Positions 18,101 through 28,800 of a stretch of DNA of 42,225 bases are shown here, one piece after another. Made by a program: the position numbers and the translations under genes. Within the stretch, counting starts at the first letter, position 1. Each line of letters opens with the position of its first letter. The stretch is taken from IMG/VR virus record IMGVR_UViG_3300012936_000042, positions 1 to 42,225 of that record. The stretch is one strand, 5' to 3'. Under the pieces are notes generated by a model that had not been told where the DNA came from, made no database searches, and was given only the letters and a program-made list of their open reading frames with translations. The DNA comes from a virus.

Positions 18101-21100
18101 TGCTCTTGTATCTCCGTTTATACTAGACACTGCAAGTTTTTCTGCATCAAAATCTACACGAACTCCAAAGCCAGCATTTCTTTCTCCGTCTGGTGATAAT
18201 AGTGTTTGCTCTAAAGCAAAGGTTCCTGCTGTTGATTTATAAACATATACAGCACCGTTTGCTATTCCGTTAATATCTGATCCACGTGCGCCTATAGCTA
18301 TCTTAGAGCCATCGCTGTTTAGTGATATGCTTGTGCCAAATACTTCGCCATCAACAGGCGAATCAATATTTTGATCAAACACAAATCTATTTTGTACTTT
18401 TCTATATATTGCTATACGTCTTTCATTGAAAGAAACACCTAATGCAGATGCATCCGGATCAAAACCTGGATCGTCAGGAAGATTAAACAAACCAGTTATA
18501 GCAAGAACTTCTCCGTTACTGCTTATATCAAAGTTGCTACCAATATTTGATATTAAATCAAATCCAAAGTTACTGCTATCTTCATCTAACAAATCGCTTG
18601 CATCATCTAATAATGGAGGAACAAAGCCTGCATAGTCAACATATGTACTTAAAACATTCCACTGACTTGAATCAAACGAAGCACCTGCAAACACAGTTGT
18701 ATTTGCTTGATACAGTACTCCTTGATAAAATACTATTTCGTTTTCAATATATTTTGCTATCTCTTGGAACTCACCTTTATACGAAGTATCTTTACTGTAT
18801 TCGTAAGAAGCAACATCGTTTTGTCCTTTGTTATTTAGAAGGTATATTCTTCCATTATAACCAGTGCCTCTTACAAAAAGATTATAGTTGAAATCGCTCG
18901 GAGATACTGATTTTATTGCAATACCAAACTGTTCACCTGCCTTAGGAGCAGAACTCATTATTACATCTTGTAATAAGAAACTCTGATCTATAAGTCTTTT
19001 ATAAACATAGATTACACCTTGGTTTGCATATCCTAAACTACTTCCAGATGGATCAGCTTTTAAGACGTCTGCTATTTCCCAATCTTCGCTATCTAAATTT
19101 ATTGTACTGCTTTCTACAGTGACATCATTTGATGCAGTCCACAGAGTACTTTTTGAACTTACTACATCTCCTGCAATATATGCCTGTGATGGATCTAAGG
19201 CGCCTTTGAAACGTGTTTTAACGTTACTCGCGGCTGGAGCACCAACATACAAATATTGTCCATCATCTGTAATAGAAACAGATGTACCAAATTCCCCTCC
19301 ACTATGATGAGTAGCTAATGGTTCTAATGTTTGTTTTAATGTATAATCTAATGCTTCGCTACTTCTTGTGTAAACATAAACTCTACCATCATCTTTATCA
19401 GGTGTACCTACAACCATTGTTGTGTTGTTAGCACTTACATCAAATGATTTACCAAAATCATAACTTACAGTTTCTGGATTTATAACTTTTTGTTTAAATG
19501 AACGTATAACATTGCTATCGTAAACTCCAAACTTAGAGCCTATGTCATCTACCCACATTCTGTCTTTTAGATCTAAATCATATTGTTTTGTTATTGTGTT
19601 TATATCTTCTGGTGTTGAAACTCTTCTAGATGACAATATTGAAACTATACCTAATGTACTATCTTCTAAATCAATAAAATCAGTACCTATTTCATTATCT
19701 GTAACAATCTCAATACTAGGTTTTAACACTGTAGAATCGCTTGCAATGATTTCATTTTGATTAACGTTTGTAGCTACCCAGAATCCATTTACTTCTACAT
19801 CTATATTATTGAAACCAATAAAATCGCCTTCTGCTAAAGTAATAGGTCTATCAAAGTTTGCCTTAAATCCTAATGCAGTTTTTTCAATACTAATAATACG
19901 CATAGGTGCGACTATGTGTTTATAAACATTCCATGATTGTCCGTCTGCTGTTACCCATATATAACTACCAATATCAACACTTGCAATATCTAAGACTAAC
20001 ATATCATTTACATTTTTAGCCATAAAATCAACTTGGTCAAGTTTGACATAGCCAGCAGTTTTTGAATATTCTTTAGATAATGATTCAGTTGGTAATGATG
20101 AATGTGCGTATCCATCTGGTTCTAAATATACATCTTTTTTAGGAAACTGATAAACTAAATCTGTTCTAGTGTCGTCAACAGTGTTTACAAACTCTACAAG
20201 TTGAGGTTCAATTCTAAACTTGCTTTCATCTAAAATATATTCTACTTCATCAAAACTTGTTGTAGCACCATAACGTCCTACACGCACTGCCCATTCTTCA
20301 TACAGTTCTAAACTATCTTTATCATTTGCACCAAGTTTATCAAATAGTTTTGTTATAGAATTTGAAGTTCCTTTGTCTTGTATAAATCCTTGATAAAACT
20401 TATACTGACTTATATCGTCATTAATAATGTTAGCAAGATATTGCCTTTTTTGATAACCAATTAAATGCTGAGCTAATCTTTGCTGTTCTGTATCAAAGTT
20501 GTCAGTGTCTAAATCGTAGAAATCAGCAAACTGATTTGCTTTATAATCCCAGTTTGGCACAAGTTTACTATCTGGACGTTCAGTTAGTCTACTCCAGTTA
20601 CCATCTTTAAATGTTTCAGTGCCACTATGTGTAAAACGTGCCGCATAATAAAACTCTTTATATTTTACAAGTTCTGCTGTTTTGTAATCTTTATAACTTT
20701 CCCAATCAGTTACTTTTGCATTATCATAGGTAAATCCTGGTATATTTAAACTACCATTCCAGTCATCTGTTCTATACCCTACAACTTTTAATCTTTCTTG
20801 TCTATATCCTGTTTCAGGTGCGTATATTGTGTCATTAAAAACAGTTGTATTGTCTATGAGTACAACATGCTCTCTTTGTACTAAAGGCAAGTTTACAAAA
20901 TATATTCCATCTTCTGATTGAAGTGTAAAAACATTACCGTTATCTCTATATATGTTACTCACAGCTTTTTTAAGAATATTGCTGTTTTTATCTAACACTG
21001 CAAAGTCATATAAATTTTCATATATGTTGTCAACTGTAAAAAACTTTTGTTCAAACATTATTTTATTTGCACCAGGGCTTAAAGTAAGTGTGCTAGAACT

Positions 21101-24100
21101 TGCCCAGTTTTGTGTTGTCCAAAATAGAAACTCTTTTGATGCTAAGTTCCAATTTTCTAAAGACTCAGTATCTTTGTTGTAAAATTCAAAACTAAAACCA
21201 TACTGTCTCAAACATTCTTGATATCCTAGCATAAAGTCTACTATCGCTTGACTATCAGGTAATATTGTTCCGTAAGTGAGTCTTGTTTTTGCTGTTTGGA
21301 AGTTCTTTCTAAAAAAAGCTCCAGCTCCGCCTGTTTCGGGTAATGCAGGTAAAGGAGTAAACTTTGTTTCGTCAAAGTCTGTAGATGTTCTATGTGTTGT
21401 ATTGACTCTATAATATTTGTTTTGAAACTGTACTATTTTTCCAGCAATAAGTTGTTTGTCTTCTGTCCAGTTAATAAAACTTTCGCTTATTCCACCGACG
21501 TTTATAAAAGGATCGTTTGTAAGTTCAACAGCGGCAAAATACTCAAAGTAAGGTGCTTGTTGATTATATCCACTTACCTTAAAACCATTACTTACTTTTT
21601 CTACAATCACACCGCTATAACTTATTACTTGTTGAGGTGAAGATTTACGTAATATAATATTGTAATTTTCATCAGGTACAAAAACATTTCCTTCATTCAA
21701 AGGTGTTTTACTATCTAGTACAAGTTTTAGTTTTGACTTATCGGCAAAACCAGCAAGTTTAAATCCTAACTTGTTAGTCAATGCTTTTAGATTTTCTGTA
21801 TATTCTGTATATTGTGTTTCTATATTATTTGATATGTAACCTGCAATATAATTAATAAATCCAGACGCAATATTTTGATCAATTCTTGGAAATACTAGGT
21901 TAGCTGTGTTAATACGTTTGTTAGTAGCAGAATAAACAAGATTACCTGCTAAATCTCTTTGTATTCTAGCTCTATCAAAACCAACACCCATTGTGTAAGC
22001 TGGCTTTTGTAAAACAGCCGCAATCATTAATGAGAAAGGATAACCACTACTTCGTCTCCATGCAGATTCTGTTGGTGCTTCATCTCCAAAGACAAAGTTA
22101 TATTTGCTTTGTATTGCATAGCTAAAGTTTGCAACATATCCACTATCTAAAGGCGACAATAAATTTCCAGATGCATCTACAGGAAGATGCAATAGTAAAT
22201 TATGCCTTACATACTTTTTCTTTTTTAATACAGCTTTGTTTGGTTCTCTAACAATACCATCTTGTAAATCTGTCCAAAGAACTAAATTATCTCTTGTATA
22301 TGGTGCTGGACCATAAACAGTTTCCCACCAACTTGGCTTAATACCAAACCCTAACATTTCCCAAGGATGTGTATGTGGTCTATCAGTGTCATATGCTTGT
22401 TTATAGATACCTCTCCAAAAGCCAGGTAAATCATCATTTCTTAGATTTTTGCTTCCTTTGTAGTTGTATGTAAAACTATCGTTTTGATCGATAAATTTAT
22501 TAGTTGTGTAATCGTCTGCTTTTGCAACTTTTGTCCAATCAATAAAATCTTTAATAAGAATATTATCTATTGTATTTTTTGATATTCTTGTGTTTCTATC
22601 TATACCGCCAACAATATCATGGATATCAAAAATATCTGTGTCATACGCTGTTTTTAAATTGTTAAATATTCTTTTTTCAAATTCTAATATTAAATCATCT
22701 CTATAATCATCAAAGGCAAGCATAATACTTCCATCATGTCCCCTTAGAATATTTTGCGATTCTCTATAACTGTTATCGGTTTGTTTTTCTGGCATATAAC
22801 TTGGATACATTCCAATCTTAGTTGGAGTTGGAGGTATAAAACTACCTTCTGTATTTTCATACTCATGTATAACAAGTTTGTCACCAACTGTAAGAGTGGC
22901 TTTGATATCTACAAAACCTGTTCCAGTAAATGTATATTCTGTGTTATGCATCAACTGCTCATCATTAAGATATACATATAACGCTTTATTGCTTATAGTT
23001 GTTTTGTCAAAAATAGCTGATAAGGCGTAAACAGTGATCCTATTATCTAATATTTCATATTCTATTTTTTTACTACCACCAGTACCTGCCATATCTGTGC
23101 TATAAAATGGTGTTTTACTTGTTTTCATAAAGTTCATTGTATTCAAAATATTATCTACATGATCTTTAACTGTTCCATCAAACGAAGATTCAGTTGCATT
23201 TTGTATAAACTGTCTTTTGAACTTTGTGTATTCGTTTGAAGCGTATCTAATCGCTCCAACTATGTTTGCATTTTTATCTGTTAAATGATATAAAGGAATA
23301 TTTACAGGTCCGCTATGCTGGACAAACTTTCTACCAAATCCTTTTACATCTCCTAAATCTCTTAAGTTGCTTATTCCAGGTTGTACACCATCAAATGCAC
23401 TAACTTCTGCTACTAGTCCTTCAACATGATCGTTCACTTCTCCAAGTGTAAACTCTGTAATATTGTTATTAAGAGGATTTCTTTCTAAGTTATGTGGTAT
23501 TTCATAATATCCGTTTGCATTTTTATCTGCAGAACTTAATGTACGTATTACTATAATATCATTTTCTGTAATATCGCTGTTTAGGACAACAACTTTTTGA
23601 TTATTAACATTTTCAAATCTATATTCTTTAAAAGTTAAAAGTTGACTATTCTTATAAACGTGTACTTCTAAATCTGTTAACGCACTACTATTGTCGTACA
23701 CATCAATTGCAAACGAGTTTTGTTTTTCGTTGCCTTGATATTTTCGTACAACATTTTGAGTACTAAACTCAGTAGCTTTTTGCCAAGCATTACAATAAGA
23801 AGTTGTACCGTTATATGTTTTCTGTAAAAAATAAACATCACTTTTGTGTGTCAAAAATGTGTTATTTACTTTGTATTGATATGATCCTGAAAGCAAGTTA
23901 AAATCAAAAACAATATCACCAATGTTAACAAAGTTTTTATATGTAATAGGAAAACCTAATTCAGTATCATTTGTGCCTTCGCCTTCTCTATATGAAAATA
24001 TTTTATTTCCAGCAAAGTCATTAGCAGGATATACTGTTTCATCACCAATGCTATTTCCATCTTTGTCAAATAAATCAAACTTTGGACAAACATTTATAGC

Positions 24101-25825
24101 AGTTTTGTCTTGTGCTTTTTTCCATTCTGTTCCGTTGTAATAATACATACAGCCAGCATTTTTTACACCATTTTTTACTAACACTGTTTCATTCAAAACA
24201 GGTGTTGCATCTTCAGTTTCTGTTAAACTTATTTGTATAGTGTTTGTATGGTTAATAAATTTTACTGTGTATATTTTGCCATTTACCATACTATCAGGAT
24301 CTGCTGTAAATAGAATACGCATACCTTCAACTACATCTATGCCGTCAATATTGTAACCAACTGTACCTTCTATAGTACTAAAAACATCAGTTGTAAAAGT
24401 ATCGACTAAATCAACATTTTGTTTAGCAGTTGTACCATGATTGTATAATCTAATATTTGGTTCAAATTCAATAATAGGACGTTTAGCTCTTGCAGTTTGA
24501 TCTAAGTTTACTGGTTGATTGTTTATTTCTGCTGATTTTTCAATAACTGATTTATGTGTCCATCTGTTATATCTAGCCCATGGATTACGACTTTCATCTC
24601 TTCTGTTAATACAAATATAATCTTTTGTTCCAGCAAAACTACGTGCGTTACTAAAAGGCACTCTATCAAATGCATTTGAATCAAATGGTATTTGTGTATC
24701 TTGTGTAAAAATAGCAGGCACTTCTAAATTTTCTACAGGTACAAGTTGTATAGACTCTCCAACTCCTTCAACATAATACAATCCGGTAGCATAAGATGCC
24801 GGAGTTACGTTACCAATAAAATATACTTTCATTCCGTTTGAAAAATCCCAACCGTTTGAACTTGTATATGTTTTTTTGCCTATTATTTCTTCTTGTACAT
24901 CAATAGCACTATTTTCTTCAACATCAAATATTCTAAAAATACCACTTACATTAATATCGTTTTGGCTTACATAATATAGTATATCCGGAGCATCCATTGG
25001 TACTGTAAATGTTAATGTTCCTTTTTCAATAAATCCTGGTTTTATATAATCGTTAATATCAACAGTTGTATCATTTTGTACTGCATGAGATATTGTAACA
25101 CCTTCATTATATTGTTTGTCTAAGAAGGAGCTGTCTTCTGTGAACACAACATCTGTGCCTCTGTCAGTTGCAAAACACACAGGGTGTCCTAATGTATCTA
25201 CTTCAAAGATATATGTTTGTCCTCTAAAAAGTTTTACACTTTTATTTCTAGTAAGCCCATCTGGAGACATCAAATAACTCACAATGTTATTATCATTAAC
25301 AGTGTTTAAAGTATATGTGCTTTTTACTTGTAAACTTTGTCCTGCTACTGGTATTTCTTGTGGACCGTTTGGTAACCAATAGTATTCTCTAAAGTTTGTA
25401 AACTTATCATAATCAATATGTGGGTTCCATGCATAAAATTCTTGTGCAAACAGTTTATCGTGATTTGTAACATTGCCGCCAAATGCAGTTATTTGTCCTA
25501 ATATATCTAAATAATCTGCATCAAATACTGTGTTATTCAAATTATCATTAATAACAGCAAAAGGCTCTAGTTGATAATCTTGTCTTAGTTTACTGACATC
25601 TTCAACATAGCTATCTTTTATAGTAGTTGCTTTTGCAACTCTACTTCCTACATAACCATTTACTTTTTCAACAACTCCAGGATTTGTAAGTTGATCTAAA
25701 GTGCTTCCCAAAAACTTTTTATTTGGATCGGTTCTAAAATAACGAGGGAGTAATGATGCTGTAGTTTTTTTGTCACTGCTTTTGCCTGGAACAGGATATT
25801 CATTCTGATTATCGTTGTATGCCAT
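12104..25825 (-). CDS. Giant multidomain virion/baseplate protein, 4573 residues, in the gp7 position
   Basis: One open frame of 13.7 kb, about a third of the window. Residues ~195-302 look cupredoxin-like: KSVKLFRGQTYIFEVDTLGH, then LTFTVPMDAPDILYYVSQND and VSGIFRI. Residues ~2135-2570 hold FG-GAP or beta-propeller-like repeats (MVVGTPDKDDGRVYVYTR, GEFGTSVSITDDGQYLYVG, EVFGTSISLNSDGSKIAIGA, NAGFGVRVDFDAEKLAVSS). Residues ~3050-3130 and ~3420-3485 carry 'GxGY...PTVTI' beta repeats (ITAVSITEKGRGY, FVIYDGGSGFNY). From ~3535 to the end, modules of the type 'F-x-G-D/N-G-x-T...F' recur (FTGNGGATEFSLKW, FIADGINTYYDL, FVGDTSTKQFVLDF), closing with FITDKTISLPR. No signal peptide or catalytic site is recognised. 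T4 has gp7 (about 1030 residues) directly after gp6, and this gene starts within the gp6 stop (TAATG). A baseplate wedge or peripheral role is therefore likely but not proven by similarity. Confidence 0.8.
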   Translation of the reverse strand: MAYNDNQNEYPVPGKSSDKKTTASLLPRYFRTDPNKKFLGSTLDQLTNPGVVEKVNGYVGSRVAKATTIKDSYVEDVSKLRQDYQLEPFAVINDNLNNTVFDADYLDILGQITAFGGNVTNHDKLFAQEFYAWNPHIDYDKFTNFREYYWLPNGPQEIPVAGQSLQVKSTYTLNTVNDNNIVSYLMSPDGLTRNKSVKLFRGQTYIFEVDTLGHPVCFATDRGTDVVFTEDSSFLDKQYNEGVTISHAVQNDTTVDINDYIKPGFIEKGTLTFTVPMDAPDILYYVSQNDINVSGIFRIFDVEENSAIDVQEEIIGKKTYTSSNGWDFSNGMKVYFIGNVTPASYATGLYYVEGVGESIQLVPVENLEVPAIFTQDTQIPFDSNAFDRVPFSNARSFAGTKDYICINRRDESRNPWARYNRWTHKSVIEKSAEINNQPVNLDQTARAKRPIIEFEPNIRLYNHGTTAKQNVDLVDTFTTDVFSTIEGTVGYNIDGIDVVEGMRILFTADPDSMVNGKIYTVKFINHTNTIQISLTETEDATPVLNETVLVKNGVKNAGCMYYYNGTEWKKAQDKTAINVCPKFDLFDKDGNSIGDETVYPANDFAGNKIFSYREGEGTNDTELGFPITYKNFVNIGDIVFDFNLLSGSYQYKVNNTFLTHKSDVYFLQKTYNGTTSYCNAWQKATEFSTQNVVRKYQGNEKQNSFAIDVYDNSSALTDLEVHVYKNSQLLTFKEYRFENVNNQKVVVLNSDITENDIIVIRTLSSADKNANGYYEIPHNLERNPLNNNITEFTLGEVNDHVEGLVAEVSAFDGVQPGISNLRDLGDVKGFGRKFVQHSGPVNIPLYHLTDKNANIVGAIRYASNEYTKFKRQFIQNATESSFDGTVKDHVDNILNTMNFMKTSKTPFYSTDMAGTGGSKKIEYEILDNRITVYALSAIFDKTTISNKALYVYLNDEQLMHNTEYTFTGTGFVDIKATLTVGDKLVIHEYENTEGSFIPPTPTKIGMYPSYMPEKQTDNSYRESQNILRGHDGSIMLAFDDYRDDLILEFEKRIFNNLKTAYDTDIFDIHDIVGGIDRNTRISKNTIDNILIKDFIDWTKVAKADDYTTNKFIDQNDSFTYNYKGSKNLRNDDLPGFWRGIYKQAYDTDRPHTHPWEMLGFGIKPSWWETVYGPAPYTRDNLVLWTDLQDGIVREPNKAVLKKKKYVRHNLLLHLPVDASGNLLSPLDSGYVANFSYAIQSKYNFVFGDEAPTESAWRRSSGYPFSLMIAAVLQKPAYTMGVGFDRARIQRDLAGNLVYSATNKRINTANLVFPRIDQNIASGFINYIAGYISNNIETQYTEYTENLKALTNKLGFKLAGFADKSKLKLVLDSKTPLNEGNVFVPDENYNIILRKSSPQQVISYSGVIVEKVSNGFKVSGYNQQAPYFEYFAAVELTNDPFINVGGISESFINWTEDKQLIAGKIVQFQNKYYRVNTTHRTSTDFDETKFTPLPALPETGGAGAFFRKNFQTAKTRLTYGTILPDSQAIVDFMLGYQECLRQYGFSFEFYNKDTESLENWNLASKEFLFWTTQNWASSSTLTLSPGANKIMFEQKFFTVDNIYENLYDFAVLDKNSNILKKAVSNIYRDNGNVFTLQSEDGIYFVNLPLVQREHVVLIDNTTVFNDTIYAPETGYRQERLKVVGYRTDDWNGSLNIPGFTYDNAKVTDWESYKDYKTAELVKYKEFYYAARFTHSGTETFKDGNWSRLTERPDSKLVPNWDYKANQFADFYDLDTDNFDTEQQRLAQHLIGYQKRQYLANIINDDISQYKFYQGFIQDKGTSNSITKLFDKLGANDKDSLELYEEWAVRVGRYGATTSFDEVEYILDESKFRIEPQLVEFVNTVDDTRTDLVYQFPKKDVYLEPDGYAHSSLPTESLSKEYSKTAGYVKLDQVDFMAKNVNDMLVLDIASVDIGSYIWVTADGQSWNVYKHIVAPMRIISIEKTALGFKANFDRPITLAEGDFIGFNNIDVEVNGFWVATNVNQNEIIASDSTVLKPSIEIVTDNEIGTDFIDLEDSTLGIVSILSSRRVSTPEDINTITKQYDLDLKDRMWVDDIGSKFGVYDSNVIRSFKQKVINPETVSYDFGKSFDVSANNTTMVVGTPDKDDGRVYVYTRSSEALDYTLKQTLEPLATHHSGGEFGTSVSITDDGQYLYVGAPAASNVKTRFKGALDPSQAYIAGDVVSSKSTLWTASNDVTVESSTINLDSEDWEIADVLKADPSGSSLGYANQGVIYVYKRLIDQSFLLQDVIMSSAPKAGEQFGIAIKSVSPSDFNYNLFVRGTGYNGRIYLLNNKGQNDVASYEYSKDTSYKGEFQEIAKYIENEIVFYQGVLYQANTTVFAGASFDSSQWNVLSTYVDYAGFVPPLLDDASDLLDEDSSNFGFDLISNIGSNFDISSNGEVLAITGLFNLPDDPGFDPDASALGVSFNERRIAIYRKVQNRFVFDQNIDSPVDGEVFGTSISLNSDGSKIAIGARGSDINGIANGAVYVYKSTAGTFALEQTLLSPDGERNAGFGVRVDFDAEKLAVSSINGDTRAFTTFDGDTTSLDNKATDIIDSVIDNAQVYVYETLATKLVYAEKLYTVQDVKGSRNPYSVLKRNHLYVVAPAQETDTNNGFVVDYRADINANAWTINSQGENNINTDKIKGVWLYDNTTKDLITYLDYIDPIKGRIPGPAEQELHYKLYYDPAVYNVGTTGTGSKDLWGSQNVGKLWWDLSAVKWYNPYQGNIQFKSNTWNQIIPGFSVDVYEWVESSLTPSEWDNIADTTEGLADGISGLSLYSDDRYVVSKKYDAVSSTFIPVYYYWVKSKTTLPDTYGRKLTSLDVANLIADPAGQGYRFVAMLDDKKLALHNIKNLVKDTDTILHIDYYVQDNAIDRNIHHEYELLVEGLPTSKPNADIQSKWIDSLAGYDSRNIPLPDIDVSLAYRYGILNTPNQAMFVNREEALKQVIERVNGVLCQYTIVDDFDISPLLQVDPEPSKFSRRYDTRIESENLLRFVGTAKVKQAKLTPTIVDGVITAVSITEKGRGYIDSNYTSGDIRQGPTVTIEGNGTGAELKTFVNNLGQVTSVEIINGGENYLDDTVLIVRPFSVLVANDSDIGGFWAVYNWLESTQEWFRAYVQDYDVNLYWSYKDWYAIGYDALTRIDFVVPGSYALSALQDRIGNTVKIETIGSGGWLLLEKIDNQPEVDYTVNYKVIGRQNGTLAFDSILYQNKTVGFDASIYDAALYDREPTEEIKIILKTIIENIFVDQLEGEWNKLFFASIRYAMSEQVDLDWIFKSSFVVAKHNVGELEQKITYQNDNLPNYQDYVNEVKPYSTKVREYISSYGKLEPTQTSVTDFDLPPRYDANEGKIISETIKFFNNQITGINDTTSTYPQKHWLENNGFEITDFVIYDGGSGFNYTAVVTVSGGGGPTLTGKAYIGGGSITYIEVDTVGAKYFTTPTVTIDVSNRDIDGTDAIVYAQIGNSLVRSSHILMKFDRIQGAYYFTTLDETETFTGNGGATEFSLKWPSSTRSADVTVTVAGEVQLSSDYTITNVLDNTKSYDRTRGKITLNNAPANFASVVIEYKKDASLLHASDRINFFYKPSTNMPGKELAQLMDGVDYGGVQMDSIGFGENEGFDAEAFGQNFDTFDTNYDDEIIILDGSTQIITLANVLESGITYNVYLNNVRIDDPAYDGSSVVTNPNAKMVSLQGDDITNTVFLDSNVITTKDGDVVIIRKSTSDGSYSAQSTALDVSLQGGNFEYTTASGISASDIVVDGDGFVTEKTSKGPEEQVPGQVLDTLDIQVYNRNTDGTGVIAVRNYITDGTTIEYDFEDYPQDNTTLIIQLDNNVIDLANVNVNWSEKTISLEDSTAIAAGKNLSITTIGVNGVNIVDSDQFIADGINTYYDLNIAWKDGLSAFLTINGTYKESQQEFGIRDYNGFVRLELPSIGAAGDIVNYTIYDGEVSKFSRMVIDNTFVCDGTNKSHKFINSVAFPTIKKPIAQNILIKRGDGRFLNAGYRKSYTLTVARAYDIDRWQFEDYRLLRNTDFVCYLNNQIMDTKDYLYDTINGRVLLLNNNVGAEGDLFEIFVIRDAEYFFLNTTVIIGNGDGVNDPVQGQDIQFRLSDDSTVVIATVESFTRSSGTLTIELRGYVRELFQLASIDDSPEIIANFDNDSTIAKITSVTLSETTQLTLTDAPADWETVNIYTFSNHDINEFERNAFDIVWNTTDAPAGTQAYIDKNLLSRGFIKLQKPAISANYVWVFKNGDLLTSQNDYTLSTSGDGVQLKQKVTSNDKVEVLQFAGTPVAPKFGYRIFKDMLNRHHYKRLNRDNEYELQQPLNYYDTSIQLKNATGIQTPNRALGIPGVVFIDKERIEYFTVDGNLLRQLRRGTLGTGIAAQYATGTVVQGQGIEETIPYKDEIATTTFVGDTSTKQFVLDFVPTSVNEIDVFVGGIRLRKDNVVTFDKTVDMDSPEADVTLAPEYTIENIVWGSSTRTVINLADYIDPPADGTLVKVIRKTGKIWNDTGKALANSNNEIARFITDKTISLPR

Positions 25826-28800
25826 TAGTAGCTATTTCCTTCTATGACAGTTGTATTTGATGTTGTTGTGCTTTGTATTCCAGTGTTAGGAACATCATCA
25901 CTTGTTATTACTTTTCCTGATGCTTTTAATCTTGAAGCTGTAATACTATCTATTACTTCAACTTCACCAACCTGTGCTGAACTAACAAATATTTCGTCAT
26001 TTTCGCTTTTGATTTCATATAAGCTACCAAAACTTTGTGTTTCAGTTTTTGGAACTAACACAATACTGCTAATGTCAGGTGCAACTTGTTTCATAATATA
26101 AGCCGCTAGTTCGCTGAAATAAAATGTTTCGCCAAAATCCCAGTTTTCAAGTGCAAAAAATTCATTAATACTATCAATAACTCTTGACTTTATATCATTA
26201 TCATTTACAACTCTAGAAGCATTTTTAACGATTTTAATCGTAGCTTGTAAATCATTATCAGCATACGCACCAAACAATGGCTTATACTTAACAGGATGAT
26301 ATATAACTTCATCACTAATAGATTTTATTGCTTTGATAGATTGTCCGTAATCTAAAAATAGTGCATCACTGCTAGGTGGCAATGGTTGTACTGTAATATC
26401 ACCCTTGAGCCATTTTCTATATTCAATGTCATAGGTTTTTGTAAGAAGATATAGATCAATAATATTACTGCTACTAGGATCTATTCGTCTATTTTCAGCC
26501 GCGGCGTGTCTATAATCAAATCTAATCTTATCACGCCCTTTATATGCTTTATAATTTGTATTCAAAACTAATGCAGTTTTTGTGCTATTCAAAGATTTAA
26601 ACTTATTAGTGCTACTAATGTAAAATACGCAATCGCTATCATAGGCGCTATATGCTCCTATTGCGGCTTCTGTATTCTTTACTTCTATTTTTTCAGCATC
26701 TGCTTCAACATATTCATATGTTACTGTGTTGCTTCTAGTAAACTTTTTTGCAAAAATATATTTGGTATCTGGTAAGTAATCCGGATCAACAATCTGTGTG
26801 AACAAATCAGGATCATCTATAACACCATCGTTATCTACATCAGTAAAACTTATTTCAAGTTTTTTACTATCTACATATCCTTCTGATGTTCTATATTCAG
26901 AAACAACTTGCCATTGCCAATCTTTCTGAAATGGTGTTAATGTATCAGGCTTATTATTGTTGCTTAAAACGCCTATTGTGTCTGTAACAATCTTTCCTGT
27001 TTTACTATCGTATATTCTATCATTTCCATCAAAGTAAAAACGTATTTGTTTATCACTTTCAAATACATATCTTACTGCACGATAAGTGACTGTATATGTT
27101 TCGCCATCAGTTTCAAATAAGAAAATCCAACTTGCGTCTTGATTTGTTCCTGTTACATCGCCTGTTTTTGCAGTATCAAAATTATTAACTTTATCTAAGT
27201 TACTATTAAGTATTACTTTCCAGTCTGTTGTTTCAACATCGTATCGTAAACCAAATGTTCTGTACGCAAAAACTTGATCAACCATTTGTGATAAAGTATC
27301 ATTGACAATGTTATTATTCAAAACAGGAATAATTTCACACAAATAAGCTGTGCTTGGAATATTGTCATTAAAAACTATTGGACCTAACGTGCTTCCAACT
27401 TCTGCTGTAGTACCGTCTTCGTATATACTAATAACTTTAGTCCAAATATACTCTTTGTCACCTAGTGCTGATGGTGTTCCAGTTTTTATTGTGTTATCTT
27501 TATCAAAATATTTTCCTGTTGGTGCTTTAAATTTTACTAAACTGCCTGCTGTCATAAAACGCAATGCTGTAGCTGTAAACGTTCCAACAGCAATAGCAAT
27601 ATCAAACTGGTCTTGTAATATACCTGTGCTTTGATTTGTATCATTTGTTGTGGCTACCCATTCATAATTTAAATCCGCAACACTTGTATTTCTATCAAAG
27701 TTTTTGTAGTAAAAGTTTTTGGTTTGTATTCCTTTAATAACTTCTAAAACTTGTGAATTTATTACTGCTTCAATATCAGTCTTACTTGAAAAAGAAAAAC
27801 TAAACTTACCTAGTAAATCTTCTGTAAAAACACTACCGTCATCTCCAAACATAAGTGTATTGCTGTACTTTCCAGTGCTATCACGTAAATCATAATACCT
27901 ACTAATACCACTACTTGTTCTATTGACGCTTTTTGTTTTTATAATTTGTTGATTTACACCAAGTGGACCAATGTTATAATCTTCACCTGTTATAAGTCTG
28001 TTTTGTGTATAATATGTACTAGGTGCATTTGTTTGAATGCTTTCGTTTGATTCTGCACTATCTGCATTAGATACTATACTTGTAAGTTCCAATATAAGAT
28101 TTAGTGTTTCTAATGTATTATTTTTACTAATATATGGTATAGATATGCTTATGCCTTGCATGTCTGCTGGCTTGATGCTGTATTGTTCATTGGCACTTAC
28201 TCTATAATAAACTTTAAAGTCTCCTTTTGGAAGAGTGCCAAAAGTACCGTCACTAAAAATCAAACTTATTCTATCATTTACTCTGCTTAACACACTATAA
28301 ATGTCTGTTATACCTTTAGAAACGTTATTGTAAACAATATTATTGCCTTCTGTGCTGTTAACCGAAGTCCACAATGCTTCTTCGTTACCATTGCTATCTA
28401 GTTTATACAACCAAACATCTGTATTGTTAATATTATCACTATCAATGTTTACAGTTGTATTTGGAACAGGATTAGCAACACTAAATGTGTTGTTCTCTAA
28501 TGTACCTTGTCTAAAATGAAAGAAAAATCCACTATTTGAACTACCTGCACCTTGTCCATTGTCTCTATATAAAAACGCTAATCTATTTCCTGGATAAGGT
28601 TCTTCTTCAAATATTGTATTGTTTTCAATATTAATACCTGTACTCACTATTTCAAATTTACGTGATGCATCGTCTATAGACTTAGTAAAAGAATAGATAG
28701 GAACATCTTGATTATTACCATTAAATCTATACTGTTCAGTGGTGATACCATCTACAGTTGCTTTCTTTACAGGTCTACCAAATATGTTGTTAGCAGGTAA

